Shown one piece after another: positions 8,386-18,058 of a stretch of 64,000 bases of DNA. Numbering within the stretch: position 1 is the stretch's first letter; each line of letters begins with the position of its first letter. The notes beneath the pieces were generated by a model that ran no database searches, was not told where the DNA came from, and saw nothing but the letters and a program-made list of their open reading frames with translations. Source of the DNA: JACRDG01 sp963760985 (GTDB lineage: Bacteria; Desulfobacterota; Desulfomonilia; Desulfomonilales; Desulfomonilaceae). Location of the stretch: contig CAVXFM010000010.1 of the NCBI GenBank assembly GCA_963760985.1, positions 682,001-746,000 on the forward strand, written 5' to 3'. The translations under genes were made by a program, and so were the position numbers.

Positions 8386-8973
8386 ATGAGGCCCGAGAGC
8401 GATGAAGACCGGGAGGCGGTCGAAAAGTGCTTGCGGGGAAATCGGGAGGCGTTCGACGTACTGGTTGAAAAATATTACAAGAAAATTTACAACCTCGCCT
8501 ATCGATTTGTCGGGGATACTGAAGAAGCCAGCAACCTGGCGCAAGAGATTTTTACCGCAGCGTACAAGAACCTAAAGAAATTTCGAGGAGACGCAAAGTT
8601 TTCGACCTGGTTGTTCCAAATTGCGACCAACCGAGGAAAGAATCGATTCAAGTACCTCAAGCGGCGTGGTTACTTTGCCAACAGAGGCCACAGCGACGAA
8701 GATGACGATCGCGACTCGTCTCAGCGGGCCATTCCGGATTATTCTACGAATCCGGAGACCATGCTGGCGAGTAAGCAAATACAGAGAATCGTGCAGAAGG
8801 CTATTGACGAACTGGACCCTGATCACAAGGAGATCGTCATACTGAGGGATATTGAAGGTTTTTCCTATGACGAGATAGCTCAGATGCTCAACCTCCCTGA
8901 GGGGACTACCAAATCCCGCTTGCATAGAGCGCGGATGGTTGTAAAAGAAAAACTGAAGAAGGCCTTGTCATGA
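8386..8973 (+). CDS. ECF-type RNA polymerase sigma factor (sigma-E/RpoE-like)
   Basis: About 195 residues. Sigma region 2 reads EAFDVLVEKYYKKIYNLAYRFVGDTEEASNLAQEIFT, followed by FSTWLFQIATNRGKNR. Region 4 reads ELDPDHKEIVILRDIEGFSYDEIAQML then EGTTKSRLHRAR. The linker is acidic. The start is uncertain: ATGs at 8374 and 8386 are both in frame and neither has a strong ribosome site. The ATGA overlap with the next gene, a zinc-binding anti-sigma factor, is the classic sigma/anti-sigma arrangement for envelope-stress signalling; such pairs usually autoregulate. Confidence 0.93.
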   Translation: MRPESDEDREAVEKCLRGNREAFDVLVEKYYKKIYNLAYRFVGDTEEASNLAQEIFTAAYKNLKKFRGDAKFSTWLFQIATNRGKNRFKYLKRRGYFANRGHSDEDDDRDSSQRAIPDYSTNPETMLASKQIQRIVQKAIDELDPDHKEIVILRDIEGFSYDEIAQMLNLPEGTTKSRLHRARMVVKEKLKKALS

Positions 8974-9877
8974 AGGAATGTGAACAAATTGGCGACCTGT
9001 TTAGCGAGCTCCACGATCAAGACCTTGAGGGTGAGATCGAAAAGGCGGCGCGGGAACATCTTCACAACTGTTCGTGTTGCCGAGAGGAGTTCAAGTGGTA
9101 CGGCATAACGGTCCAGGCATTGACCCAACTCGAAAGAGTCCCACCTCCGCATGATTTCCTCACTCAACTCCATGTGAGACTTGACACTTGTTCGCCTTCC
9201 TATTCCTTCTTACATTCGTTGAGAAACTTTTTTTCCACGCTCCCGCAGCTCCCTGTTCCTGTCGGGGTAACGGCCCTGACATGTGTGGTTGCCGTGGCTT
9301 GGGCGGCGTATAGTTACGCTCCCCCGGTGACGCTCCCGACAGGGGGGACAAGTTCGATCGCGTACGGTCCCACAGGATCCGCGGAAAACGTGGATGTTAC
9401 CACCCGCAGTGGCGTGTGGCAGACAACACCCGGGGCGAGAGCGGATCGTATAATGGCGCGAACCCAAGAGACTGCGCCGTTGGGCCGAGCAGGAACAAGG
9501 TCCTCCGCTGCATTACAAACTCCTGGCATGGCCAAGTCTCTCACCCCCACCCCTTTGGTAAATCCCTTAAACATCAAGACCGTCGGCTCTGACAATCTTA
9601 CCGTGGAAAGCCCAAGTATTAATCTGACAGTGGAATCCGTGAAACGGCTCCTTCCCAACTTGCACGGCAGGCTGGTAGACGAACAATCTCATGACGGCAG
9701 GCGCAGACGGTGCTGGCAGTAAGTATCCCGCCTCAGTCCTGGCCGAACCTGACCACGGAGCTCATCAACCACGGCGCGGTGGCCGTGGCTTCGAGTGCGG
9801 AGCAGACGGTTCCTCAACCTGCAGCACAGGAAAATCACAATGTGCTCATTCGGATTCGCATCGTGCACACCCATTGA
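8970..9877 (+). pseudogene. membrane anti-sigma factor, zf-HC2 type, reading frame broken
   Basis: Coupled to the sigma gene by ATGA. The N-terminus carries the ZAS zinc motif (HLHNCSCCREEF) that binds the cognate sigma factor. A transmembrane segment (VGVTALTCVVAVAWAAY) follows, then a Thr/Pro-rich linker. The first frame stops at 9722. From about 9695 another frame continues as RQAQTVLAVSIPPQSWPNLT and on to a stop at 9875-9877, giving a well-formed soluble C-terminal domain. One base is missing somewhere in 9692-9710. I read this as one protein of about 300 residues with an indel or sequence error; the C-terminal domain would be periplasmic. Confidence 0.75.
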
Positions 9878-10147
9878 ACATGACGTAACCAAAGAGGGAA
9901 AGCGACCACACGCTCTCTCCCTGTGCAGACGATAGCAGTGAACCCGGTGTGACCCACCGGGTTCGTCGCGTCAGGCGGCCAGATTTCCGCGTGCCTGCCA
10001 CAGGGCCGACAGCAACCTCTCGAAGGGATTCCGGGCTCGACCCGCGCGACGCATGTGTTGACAACCGAGTCGTTTCCGTTCAAGATCGCCTCTGCGTACT
10101 ATGTCGATGCATATCGAATTCATTAAGGAAAAAGGAAACTTCGTCCA

Positions 10148-11221
10148 TTGAAGCTGGGAATCATCGGGCTTCCTGGAAGCGGGAAGAGCACTGTTTTTCG
10201 GGCGCTCACCGGCGGGATCGAATCCGGCGAGCATCGCGGGCATCAGGATCCCGCGCTCGGGGTCGTGAAAGTCGAGGATGAACGCCTCAACTGGCTGATT
10301 GACTATCAAAAACCTAAGAAAATCACTCCAGTCCACGTGGAATACCTGGACATAGCCGGGCTCACAGGAGAAGGCAAACCCGGTACCTCCATAGGGGACA
10401 GGGTGCTCGCGCACATTCGACCCCTGGATGCGCTTATCCACTGTGTGCGGTTCTTCGAATCGCCCACATTGGGAGCGAGTAAACCGTTGAAAGATTTTCA
10501 AGCAGTGGAAGACGAGATGATCATCTCCGACCTCGCGATGGTGGAGAAGCGTCTCGAACGACTGGAAAAGGATATCCGCAAAGGGAGAAAAGACCTGGTC
10601 GAGGAATTCGAGTTGCTCCAAGAGGCTCGAAAAGTCCTCGACGCGGGTGCTCCGCTGCGCGCACGGCTGGATGTCGCGGAATCAGACAAACTGAAAGGTT
10701 TTGCTTTCTTATCCGCAAAGCCGCAATTGATCGTTTTGAACGCGGGAGAAAACAAGAACCGAGACGAGATCCGTGCGGTGCTCGATGAACTCACTGCCCA
10801 GGTCCAAGGGCAGACCAACGTCGCACTCGAATGGCTCTATGCAGACACGGAGGCGGAAATCGCAAGATTGCCCGAGGAAGATGCCAAAGAATTTCTCAGC
10901 GATCTGGAGTTGGACGAAGGAGCCAAGGACAGGATTATACGGAAATCTTTCGAGTTTCTTCATCTCATCGTGTTCTTTACGGTGGGAGAGCCGGAAGTGC
11001 GCGCTTGGCCGTTGAAGAAAGGACTGGCCGCAGTCAAAGCCGCGGGCACGGTGCATTCGGACATGGAACGAGGATTCATTCGCGCTGAAGTGGTGTCGTA
11101 CAAGGACTTTCGGGAATGCGGATCCCAGGCCGCTGCACAAAAGGCTGGCAAGGTACGCCTCGAAGGACGAGACTACCAGCTGAAGGACGGTGACATCGTT
11201 CTCTTTCGTTTCAACGTGTGA
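10148..11221 (+). CDS. ychF: Obg-family GTPase/ATPase YchF
   Basis: 357 residues from a TTG start with a weak AAGGAAA site. P-loop GLPGSGKST, switch region EYLDIAGLTGEG, and the NxxE-type base motif (LNAGE) that replaces NKxD and explains the ATP preference of YchF. A coiled-coil insert (EKRLERLEKDIRKGRK) and a C-terminal TGS domain (YQLKDGDIVLFRFNV) are present. Universal ribosome-associated regulator linked to oxidative-stress response and translation; slightly divergent from the usual NVGKST P-loop. Not in an obvious operon. Confidence 0.93.
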   Translation: MKLGIIGLPGSGKSTVFRALTGGIESGEHRGHQDPALGVVKVEDERLNWLIDYQKPKKITPVHVEYLDIAGLTGEGKPGTSIGDRVLAHIRPLDALIHCVRFFESPTLGASKPLKDFQAVEDEMIISDLAMVEKRLERLEKDIRKGRKDLVEEFELLQEARKVLDAGAPLRARLDVAESDKLKGFAFLSAKPQLIVLNAGENKNRDEIRAVLDELTAQVQGQTNVALEWLYADTEAEIARLPEEDAKEFLSDLELDEGAKDRIIRKSFEFLHLIVFFTVGEPEVRAWPLKKGLAAVKAAGTVHSDMERGFIRAEVVSYKDFRECGSQAAAQKAGKVRLEGRDYQLKDGDIVLFRFNV

Positions 11222-11413
11222 ACCAATCTAGATGGCTGGTTATACCGAGATGTTACCGGCGGAACTCTTAGGTGAGGCATGAAGGACGGCTAATAAGTTT
11301 TTTTTATTGTCTTTTTCGTCTTTATGATGTAGGCTTAATTATTCCAGTTACATAACCAGGGAATTGCCGACAGTTTCAAGTAAGCGGCGGCTGCCCTGCT
11401 GGTGTGCTCGACG

Positions 11414-12700
11414 ATGGACACGACAATCGAATCATTGGGCGAGGGCCGGATTGGTTCCCCGCTCAAGAATCTTCAACTTGTGCAGGACGACAGCCGCGTG
11501 CTCATGGACGCGTCCGCGGACGCCATCGAGCAACATCTCAAGGATGGAACCGCTCCGATTGCGTTTTTGAAGGCTGGTCCGCGCAGGAAGATCTTTTTCG
11601 ACCCGAGCAAGCTCAAGTGCGCTCTGGTCACGTGTGGCGGATTGTGTCCGGGTCTTAATGACGTGATACGTTCCGTGGTGCTCACGCTTTTCCACGCGTA
11701 TGGCGTCAAGAATATCCTGGGAATTAAGTACAGTCTCCAGGGGTTCGTTCCGAAATACGGTCATCCTGTGACGGAATTGACGCCGGACTCGGTGTCTGAA
11801 ATCAATGAGATCGGTGGCACCATATTGTCATCGTCCAGGGGGCCTCAGGACATTGGGGACATCGTGGACGCGCTGGAGAGGATGAACGTCGGTATACTCT
11901 TCGCGATCGGCGGAGACGGCACGTTCAGAGCAGCAGCGAGAATTGTCGAGGAAATCAGAGAGCGTCGGGACAGGATCAGCGTCATAGGCATCCCGAAGAC
12001 CATCGACAATGATATCAATCTGCTTTCGCGGTCGTTCGGTTTCAATACCGCGGTGAGCATGGCCAGTGAGGCCATATGCTCGGCGCATGTGGAGGCGAGT
12101 GGATTCCCCAACGGAGTTGGGCTGGTAAAATTGATGGGCCGCCATTCGGGATTCATCGCGGCCACTGCCGCACTTGCCAAGAGGTACGCCAATTTCGTGC
12201 TCATTCCGGAAAGCGATTTTGACCTGGAAGGGCCTCACGGACTGCTGGAAGTCCTCGAGAAACGGCTGATGGAGCGCAAGCACGCGGTCATCGTGGTAGC
12301 AGAAGGAGCGGGACAGGACTATTGCGCGATCGACGGGTGCGATGAGTCCGGTAACCGACGGCTTGGAGACATCGGGACCTTTTTACGGGCCAGGATCGCA
12401 GGGCATTTCAAAACCAAGGGAATAGAATTGAATCTGAAGTACATCGATCCGAGCTACATGATCCGGTCGGTCCCTGCAACGGCCAATGACTCGGTCTTTT
12501 GCGGATTCCTCGGCCAGAACGCCGTTCACGCGGGTATGGCCGGCAAAACCAACATGGTCGTGGGAGCACGGAACGACGAATTCGTCTACATCCCGATTGA
12601 TCTTGTGGTAGGCGGCAGGAAACACGTGGACCTGAAGGGGAAACTGTGGAGCAGCGTGCTCGAAGCGACAGGACAGCCGTCCTTCAAGCCCGAGTCCTGA
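11414..12700 (+). CDS. pfkA: ATP-dependent 6-phosphofructokinase
   Basis: About 428 residues. It phosphorylates fructose 6-phosphate in glycolysis. GGLCPGLNDVIR is the nucleotide loop, GGDGT carries the Gly typical of ATP-dependent forms (PPi forms have GGDDT), and PKTIDNDI is the catalytic loop. MGRHSGF and EGAGQ complete the active site. The longer N-terminus and Lys in PKTIDND place it in the plant/spirochaete-like branch of ATP-PFKs rather than the short E. coli type. A GTG at 11402 is an alternative start; neither has a clear ribosome site. A poly-T tract at 11300-11306 upstream may end ychF transcription. Confidence 0.92.
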   Translation: MDTTIESLGEGRIGSPLKNLQLVQDDSRVLMDASADAIEQHLKDGTAPIAFLKAGPRRKIFFDPSKLKCALVTCGGLCPGLNDVIRSVVLTLFHAYGVKNILGIKYSLQGFVPKYGHPVTELTPDSVSEINEIGGTILSSSRGPQDIGDIVDALERMNVGILFAIGGDGTFRAAARIVEEIRERRDRISVIGIPKTIDNDINLLSRSFGFNTAVSMASEAICSAHVEASGFPNGVGLVKLMGRHSGFIAATAALAKRYANFVLIPESDFDLEGPHGLLEVLEKRLMERKHAVIVVAEGAGQDYCAIDGCDESGNRRLGDIGTFLRARIAGHFKTKGIELNLKYIDPSYMIRSVPATANDSVFCGFLGQNAVHAGMAGKTNMVVGARNDEFVYIPIDLVVGGRKHVDLKGKLWSSVLEATGQPSFKPES

Positions 12701-12886
12701 GTGGAAGACCCTTTTGGAGTAATGAACGGTGTGTACCAAGGACGTGCGACGATCCGGGCCTGATCATAGCCTTATCGGGCCGGGCGTCTGTGGAGAGCCC
12801 GCAGAGGGAACTTTGGTCCTGCGGGAATGTCTAAATAGTGAAAAAAAAGCATTATCATGTGTATGAGTTCTCGATGGAGGTATGAG

Positions 12887-13237
12887 ATGAATAAGAAGTT
12901 GATCGTGGTGGTGGCCAGCTTGATGCTCGTGCTGGCGTACGAGGTCGCGTGCCATGCCAACGGGATGTTCGTGGCTACGGCCAGGAACTTTAGAGGAGCA
13001 ATGTATCAGGGCGTGGGACCGACACCCGCGCACGCGTGTGAAAATGCTATTGTCAAATGTTCGCAAGATTCCTTCATTCCGCCTTCGTGCAAAGTAGTCG
13101 CGGTAAGGATGGAGTGCCCGCCGCCTGCGTGTTTTGTGCCGCCGCCTATGCCTCCCGCGCGGAGGCCGATTCGGAAATCTCACGTGCCGCGGCCGAACTA
13201 TCCCGCGGGGTATTCGTGGGGCCGTCCGATGGAATAG
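12887..13237 (+). CDS. small exported Cys/Pro-rich protein
   Basis: 116 residues; the ATG at 12887 is preceded by GGAGG eight bases away, so the in-frame ATG at 12857 is not used. A short signal peptide (LIVVVASLMLVLAYEVACHA) leads to a small domain with Cys pairs (HACENAIVKC, PPSCKV, MECPPPAC) and a Pro/Arg-rich tail (PPPMPPARRP). The domain resembles the small DUF4189-like or Cys-stabilised secreted domains, but I do not recognise it securely. The next gene, 42 bp downstream on the same strand, is probably in the same transcript. Confidence 0.65.
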   Translation: MNKKLIVVVASLMLVLAYEVACHANGMFVATARNFRGAMYQGVGPTPAHACENAIVKCSQDSFIPPSCKVVAVRMECPPPACFVPPPMPPARRPIRKSHVPRPNYPAGYSWGRPME

Positions 13238-13279
13238 GGTGGAAGGCGTATTGAAGGAAACGGCTCCGGGGGTTGAAAG

Positions 13280-13951
13280 GTGAATGGGAGCGCTTTCTGG
13301 ACAAAAGCGAGGAGTGTCCTTGCCTACGCAGGGGCAGCGGTGATCGTAGGGTTTGCCCTGTACGGCATTGCCACCCTGGTTGCGCGATCCCTCACGGCTA
13401 AGGACGGGGAACGTGCAGCCGGAGCAGTGACCCCGTTTGTCCAGGGGGCCGCGTCCGTGGTGGGTGAGAAGGCCAAGGAGGCCCTCAAGAACACCCCGGA
13501 CGCGAAGCTGGAGAAGGATTCCGAGGAAATCTCGAAAAAACTCTATCCGATCGCCAAGGGTGCGCTCAAGGGTAATCTCGAGGCGATCATGAAAGATGCC
13601 AACCGGGCCGAAGTTCCTGAGAAGATGTTTCAGGCAGGGAAGGACCTGTCGGAAAAAGTTGTGCGACCGTTCACCAAGGGGCTTGCTGAAGGTACCGGAA
13701 AAGTGCTTACAGACGTGAACAAGACCTTGCAAGGAGTCCGCACCTTTCAGGAGAACAATAAAGACCTGCTGGATACCGTAACCAAAGGCCTGGAAGCCCT
13801 CCACAAGGCTGCGAGAGAGCATCCGGGCCTCCTGCCCCCTCCTCCGCCCCTGCCTTTTCCGGGCATGGCCCCGCGGAAATCCTCGCCTGCACAACCACAA
13901 CTCAACGCACCGGACACTGCCACTCCAGCGCCTTCTGATCAACACCACTGA
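13280..13951 (+). CDS. membrane-anchored helical protein
   Basis: 223 residues from a GTG start. One N-terminal transmembrane helix (VLAYAGAAVIVGFALYGIATLV) is followed by a long Lys/Glu/Ala-rich helical region (residues about 60-180) with regular spacing like a coiled coil, and a Pro-rich tail (LLPPPPPLPFPG). Likely a bitopic protein with a soluble helical rod. No family recognised. It follows the small exported protein on the same strand. Confidence 0.6.
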   Translation: MNGSAFWTKARSVLAYAGAAVIVGFALYGIATLVARSLTAKDGERAAGAVTPFVQGAASVVGEKAKEALKNTPDAKLEKDSEEISKKLYPIAKGALKGNLEAIMKDANRAEVPEKMFQAGKDLSEKVVRPFTKGLAEGTGKVLTDVNKTLQGVRTFQENNKDLLDTVTKGLEALHKAAREHPGLLPPPPPLPFPGMAPRKSSPAQPQLNAPDTATPAPSDQHH

Positions 13952-14260
13952 CCGACAGAGCGGCGCTGGCTGGCATTGCAGGAGTGCCATGCATTGAGTG
14001 CTGCCATAGCGGCATCGGGGAAATTCAGCACGAAATTCACACTGTCCGTCTCCTTGCGCTCGTTCTTCGCATAAATTCGGGTGGTGACCGCTCTTCATGG
14101 GTTTGACACCGATGCGCTTTCAGGCAAGTATACCGGCTGGCGCTGGAGAGTCACTCGCTTGAAGGCGCACTGGTACTACTTGCCTCTGCGCATAGTGGCT
14201 TGAGCGTGAGCGTCTCGAATGTACGCCATGTAGGGCTGACCGCTCTGCCGGGAAGACATT
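13952..14260. other. intergenic region before the hybrid kinase
   Basis: 309 bp. I see no gene, repeat or clear hairpin. Confidence 0.3.
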
Positions 14261-16345
14261 ATGAATGATGCGAAATCAGTGTCTGTGCTGTACATGGAGG
14301 ATAACGAGGGGTTGGCCCGCCTGTTCCAAAGGAAGTTGAGCAGGGCCGGTTATTCCGTACATCTCGCGTCGGACGGCAATCAGGGCTTGGCCATGTGCGA
14401 GCGCGGCGCGTACGACGTGCTGGTGGTCGATCACCAGATGCCCGGGAAGAACGGGCTTGAGGTGATACGCTCCTTGGCTGCGAGAGGGACCATGCCGCCA
14501 ACGATCATGGTAACAAGCCAGGGCGATGAGACAGTAGCCGTAGAAGCCCTGAAACTCGAGGCTAGCGACTACATTATCAAAGACGTGGATGGCGGGTATC
14601 TCAACCTGCTCCCTACAGTCATCGAACAGGCCCTTGCGAAACAGCGGCTCATCCACGACAAGCGGCGGGCCGAGGAAGAGCTGCAACGGGCGCGGGACGA
14701 ACTGGAAACGAGGGTAAGAGAACGAACCGCAGAGTTGGCAGCGGCTTTGGACAAGGTGCGCTGGGAGATCTCGGTGCGGGTTCGGGCTGAGGAAGAATTA
14801 CGAGAGAGCGAGAGACGCTACCGATCGCTCGTGGACAATATTGATCTCGGCGTTACCCTTCTGTCCAGCGATTATACCGTGCTCATGACGAACGCAGTTC
14901 AGGCCAAACTTTTTGGCCTGTTGCCTCGCGAATGTGTCGGCCGGAAATGCTTCGACGTTTTTGCAAAGCGGACGACGGTGTGCCCTGCCTGCCCAGGCGT
15001 ACCGGCTGTGAGCGCAGGCCTTCCTTCCGAAGTGGAAACCTTGAGTATCAGGGCAGATGGCAGCCGCGTGAACGTGCGCGTGCAGGCGTTCCCCATTGTG
15101 GGCCAGGACGGGACTACGACGGGATTGATCGAAGTAGTCGAGGACATTACCGACCGAAAGCGCCTCCAGGAGCAGCTTCAGCACGCAGTGAAGATGGAGG
15201 CAGTCGGCAGGCTGGCAGGCGGAGTGGCCCACGATTTCAACAATCTCCTCACTGCGATCATCGGGTATGCCAACATAATGCTCAAACAGCCGCACGGTGA
15301 CGACAATCATCGGGACAAACTCACGCAAATCAATCGCGCGGCCGAGCGTGCAGCAGGCCTGACACGGCAGCTCCTCGCGTTCAGTCGCAAGCAAGTGCTG
15401 GATCGGAAAATACTCGATGTGAACGCGTCCATCTCGGACTTTAAGAAAATCCTGAGACGGCTCATTGGGGAGGACATCTCGTTTCGCACTGTCCTCGATC
15501 CATCTCTGGGCAAGATAGAAGCCGATCCCGGCCAGATAGAGCAGATCCTTTTGAACCTGGTGGTGAACGCCCGGGATGCCATGCCCACAGGCGGAACCCT
15601 GACCGTTCACACGGCAAACGTCGAGTTGGACGAGACCTTCTGTCGATCCCGCACAGGTCTTCGACCCGGGCCCTATGTCACGGTGACCGCGACCGACACG
15701 GGGCACGGAATGACCGAGGAAGTTATTTCCCATATTTTTGAGCCGTTTTTTACCACCAAAGAGAAAGGCTCGGGAACCGGTCTCGGTCTGTCCACGGTGT
15801 ACGGCATTGTGAAAATGCACCAGGGTCACATAGACGTGCACAGCACATGCGGAGCAGGAGCGGAATTCAGGGTGTATCTCCCGCTCGTGGAGGATGCGCT
15901 CGAACCTCCGGCAGAGGCCGCAGGGTCGCCCTCTCAGCCCAAGGGAGAAGAAACGATTCTTTTGGTCGAAGATGAAGAGATGGTAAGGGACCTGTCAGGT
16001 AACATTCTTGACATGCTCGGATATACCGTGCTCAAGGCAGCAAGTCCGGACGAGGCTCTCCAGTTGTGCCAGCAGACAGCGAAGCCCGTGGATCTGCTCC
16101 TTTCGGACGTGGTGCTTCCCCAGATGGATGGGAGGAGTCTGTTCTACCGAGTGTCGGCCCTGTTCCCCACGCTCAAGGTCCTGTACATGTCCGGGTACAC
16201 CGGCGATTCCGTAGCGTACCAGGGCGTTGCGCATGCAGGGCTTCCGCTCCTGCAAAAGCCGTTTTCTCCGGACCGTCTTGCCAATGCAGTGCGCGACGCA
16301 CTGGACGGACCTTCCGAGGAATCGCACGCGTATCGTGGAGCCTAA
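14261..16345 (+). CDS. hybrid sensor histidine kinase, REC-PAS-HisKA-HATPase-REC
   Basis: 694 residues, no membrane segment. An N-terminal receiver (SVLYMEDNEGLARLF, Asp in VVDHQMPG, Lys in YIIKD) is followed by a coiled coil, a PAS domain (YRSLVDNIDLGVTLL with several Cys, VCPACPG), a HisKA domain (phospho-His in GGVAHDFNNLL, about residue 324), an HATPase (NLVVNARDAMP, GTGLGLSTVYG) and a C-terminal receiver (ILLVEDEEMV, Asp in LLSDVVLPQMDG). A cytoplasmic phosphorelay protein; the first REC implies it is itself the target of another kinase. The CPAC pair in PAS could bind metal or sense redox state (inference). No partner regulator is adjacent. Confidence 0.9.
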   Translation: MNDAKSVSVLYMEDNEGLARLFQRKLSRAGYSVHLASDGNQGLAMCERGAYDVLVVDHQMPGKNGLEVIRSLAARGTMPPTIMVTSQGDETVAVEALKLEASDYIIKDVDGGYLNLLPTVIEQALAKQRLIHDKRRAEEELQRARDELETRVRERTAELAAALDKVRWEISVRVRAEEELRESERRYRSLVDNIDLGVTLLSSDYTVLMTNAVQAKLFGLLPRECVGRKCFDVFAKRTTVCPACPGVPAVSAGLPSEVETLSIRADGSRVNVRVQAFPIVGQDGTTTGLIEVVEDITDRKRLQEQLQHAVKMEAVGRLAGGVAHDFNNLLTAIIGYANIMLKQPHGDDNHRDKLTQINRAAERAAGLTRQLLAFSRKQVLDRKILDVNASISDFKKILRRLIGEDISFRTVLDPSLGKIEADPGQIEQILLNLVVNARDAMPTGGTLTVHTANVELDETFCRSRTGLRPGPYVTVTATDTGHGMTEEVISHIFEPFFTTKEKGSGTGLGLSTVYGIVKMHQGHIDVHSTCGAGAEFRVYLPLVEDALEPPAEAAGSPSQPKGEETILLVEDEEMVRDLSGNILDMLGYTVLKAASPDEALQLCQQTAKPVDLLLSDVVLPQMDGRSLFYRVSALFPTLKVLYMSGYTGDSVAYQGVAHAGLPLLQKPFSPDRLANAVRDALDGPSEESHAYRGA

Positions 16346-16394
16346 GTAAGCCGATTAATTGCACGGAAATAGGCCCTGCGTGCCCACGGCGAAC

Positions 16395-16916
16395 TTACGC
16401 GGCCGGAGCCGGGCAAAGGTCGCGACGGCCGCACTTGGGACAGGGAGCGCCCATCCAGACGTTGTCGAAGTAGTTCATGAATGGTTCGGTTTCCTCTGGT
16501 CCCTCGAAGAGGAACGCGACCTCGAAGTTTCGGTTCACGTCCCCTTTGGCGCCGATGCCCGCGCCGGTAAGGTTGGAACTCCCCACGAGCGCCACCGTCC
16601 CGTCCACAATAAAGATCTTGGCGTGCATCCGAATGCAATGGAGGAACTCTACGCCCGCACTGAGCTGTCCTTTGGCGTCGAGCTGCTCGTATCGGCTTCG
16701 GAACGGAGCCGAAGGCAGGTCCGCATGAATCACCCGGAAAGATACTCCCCGGTTCACGAGCACGGCCATAAGGTCCACAAACGAGATAAAGCGCCGCTGG
16801 AAAAGCAGTCCCGTGCTTTTGATATTCGCTGTGGCGATCCAGACGAAGTGTCGAGCCTGGACCAAGTGGGTCCGAGTGAACTTGTCGTAGATCTCTCGGT
16901 CCAACAGGGGAGTCAT
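16395..16916 (-). CDS. phospholipase D-like (HKD family) protein
   Basis: About 173 residues from the ATG at 16916; a TTG at 16958 is an alternative and neither has a good ribosome site. One HKD motif is present (HAKIFIVDGTVALVGSSNLT), with an upstream half domain (ARHFVWIATANIKS). Single-HKD proteins of this size, such as the nuclease Nuc, act as dimers with one shared active site, cutting phosphodiester bonds of DNA or lipids. The C-terminus has a CPKCGRRDLC pair that could hold zinc. Convergent with the hybrid kinase gene, 49 bp apart. Confidence 0.8.
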   Translation of the reverse strand: MTPLLDREIYDKFTRTHLVQARHFVWIATANIKSTGLLFQRRFISFVDLMAVLVNRGVSFRVIHADLPSAPFRSRYEQLDAKGQLSAGVEFLHCIRMHAKIFIVDGTVALVGSSNLTGAGIGAKGDVNRNFEVAFLFEGPEETEPFMNYFDNVWMGAPCPKCGRRDLCPAPAA

Positions 16917-17411
16917 ATTCACCGCGTACGGATGAAGGCCATGATGGGCTTTCCTCAAGTCTCGTCGGAATTTACGAAAATGAGCGCCAAAGAACTCCGT
17001 GTTTCAGGGGGGCCGGCTTCCCCGTCTCACCTGGAGGCTGTGATGAAACGCGAATCATGGCGGCAATCGTCTTACTCAGGCCCTCGTGCCGCGGAGTCGC
17101 ATTTCACGCCTCATGCTGAGCTCCTTGAAAAAGGCAATCCTTGTCGAAAGAAGGGCCTTCCCCCGAACCCCCATCCCCAAGAACTTCAGGCACTTGCCAG
17201 CTCCCGCTGGTCGCTGGACAGGGTGGCATTTTCATGGTTCGTTGTGACCCTCCAGGTCATGGGAGTTCACTACGGATCGACCATAAGGTGTGATCATACG
17301 CACACGTGGTCGAAAACACCCGCGCCCGCGAGTTGTGGCACGGTCTGTTTCTCTGATGCGGCACTACCCGTACGCTGCACGTCCGAGCTGTATTCACTGC
17401 ATGGCAAGCCT
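16917..17411. other. intergenic region carrying a type-B repeat
   Basis: About 495 bp without a supported gene. The type-B palindromic element fills 17136-17271; the remainder shows nothing I can name. Confidence 0.4.
17136..17271 (+). repeat. type-B dispersed palindromic element, copy 1 (5' arm degraded)
   Basis: Begins inside the hairpin (AAGAAGGGCCTTCCCCCGAA), continues with the conserved body containing CCAGCTCCCGCTGG, and ends GGTCATGGGAGTTCAC. The left palindrome GAAAATGCATTTTC and half of the long stem seen in other copies are missing or diverged. Confidence 0.8.
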
Positions 17412-17705
17412 TTAGCTGTCCTGCCGGTACCTCTCTGCCTTGGCTGTAGCGTTCCTCTGTTGAAGTTCTTTGTCCAGTTCCATTCCCGGCTTGACTGCGG
17501 CCATGACTGATCTTCCGTCCTCCTCAAGGGTCAATGTCCAGAGAGTGAGCACACCATTTGCTGCCATCTCTTTCATGACTTCCTCGACCGCCAGGTAGTC
17601 CTCAGAATCGGCCTGGCCGGTAGGGTCACGAAGCACCCCTCGGGTGGTGACCCAACCAGGCTGGGCCAGTCGCTCCAGGATAAATTTTTCGTAGTCATGG
17701 GGCAT
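17412..17705 (-). CDS. small uncharacterised cytoplasmic protein
   Basis: 97 residues from the ATG at 17705, preceded by AGGAG. Sequence features are an N-terminal helix (YEKFILERLAQPG), a central helix (AVEEVMKEMAANGVLTLWTL) and a charged tail (LDKELQQRNATAKAERYRQD). The middle looks like a small winged-helix (helix, helix, then TLWTLTLEEDG as wing strands), a shape argument only. No family recognised and no operon partner; it reads away from rnf. Confidence 0.55.
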   Translation of the reverse strand: MPHDYEKFILERLAQPGWVTTRGVLRDPTGQADSEDYLAVEEVMKEMAANGVLTLWTLTLEEDGRSVMAAVKPGMELDKELQQRNATAKAERYRQDS

Positions 17706-17839
17706 TTCTCGACTCCTGCACAATACTGTTCTCCCAGACCGTGACGGTGTTCACGATGAGGAGAGTTTCGCTCAGGCCGATTGTCTCACACCTGGGATAA
17801 ATATCATACCTTGATTCGTCTTTCATCAGGAAGAATTCC

Positions 17840-17868
17840 TTGACAGTGTGCGTTGCTGATACTATCCT
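17840..17868 (+). promoter_or_regulatory. sigma70-type promoter of the rnf operon
   Basis: A perfect TTGACA (17840-17845), exactly 17 bases of spacer and TATCCT (17863-17868) lie about 190 nt upstream of rnfC. It is the best promoter match I see in the window. The leader to 18058 is about 185 nt and could carry regulation, but I recognise no riboswitch. Confidence 0.65.
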
Positions 17869-18058
17869 TTCAGGTCGTACTATCGGGTGTCAGCATGGGA
17901 AAGAACCATATCCCGGCATAAGGGGTAGCGCCCTTCAACAATCCCATCGAGTTAATAGCCCCGGCGCGGTCTGAACTGTCCAGGAGAACCACCATGAAGG
18001 ACAATGAGCGCCTGTACCCTAGGCGCGGGACTGGGCACGAGCTGCATAAAGAGGAGAC

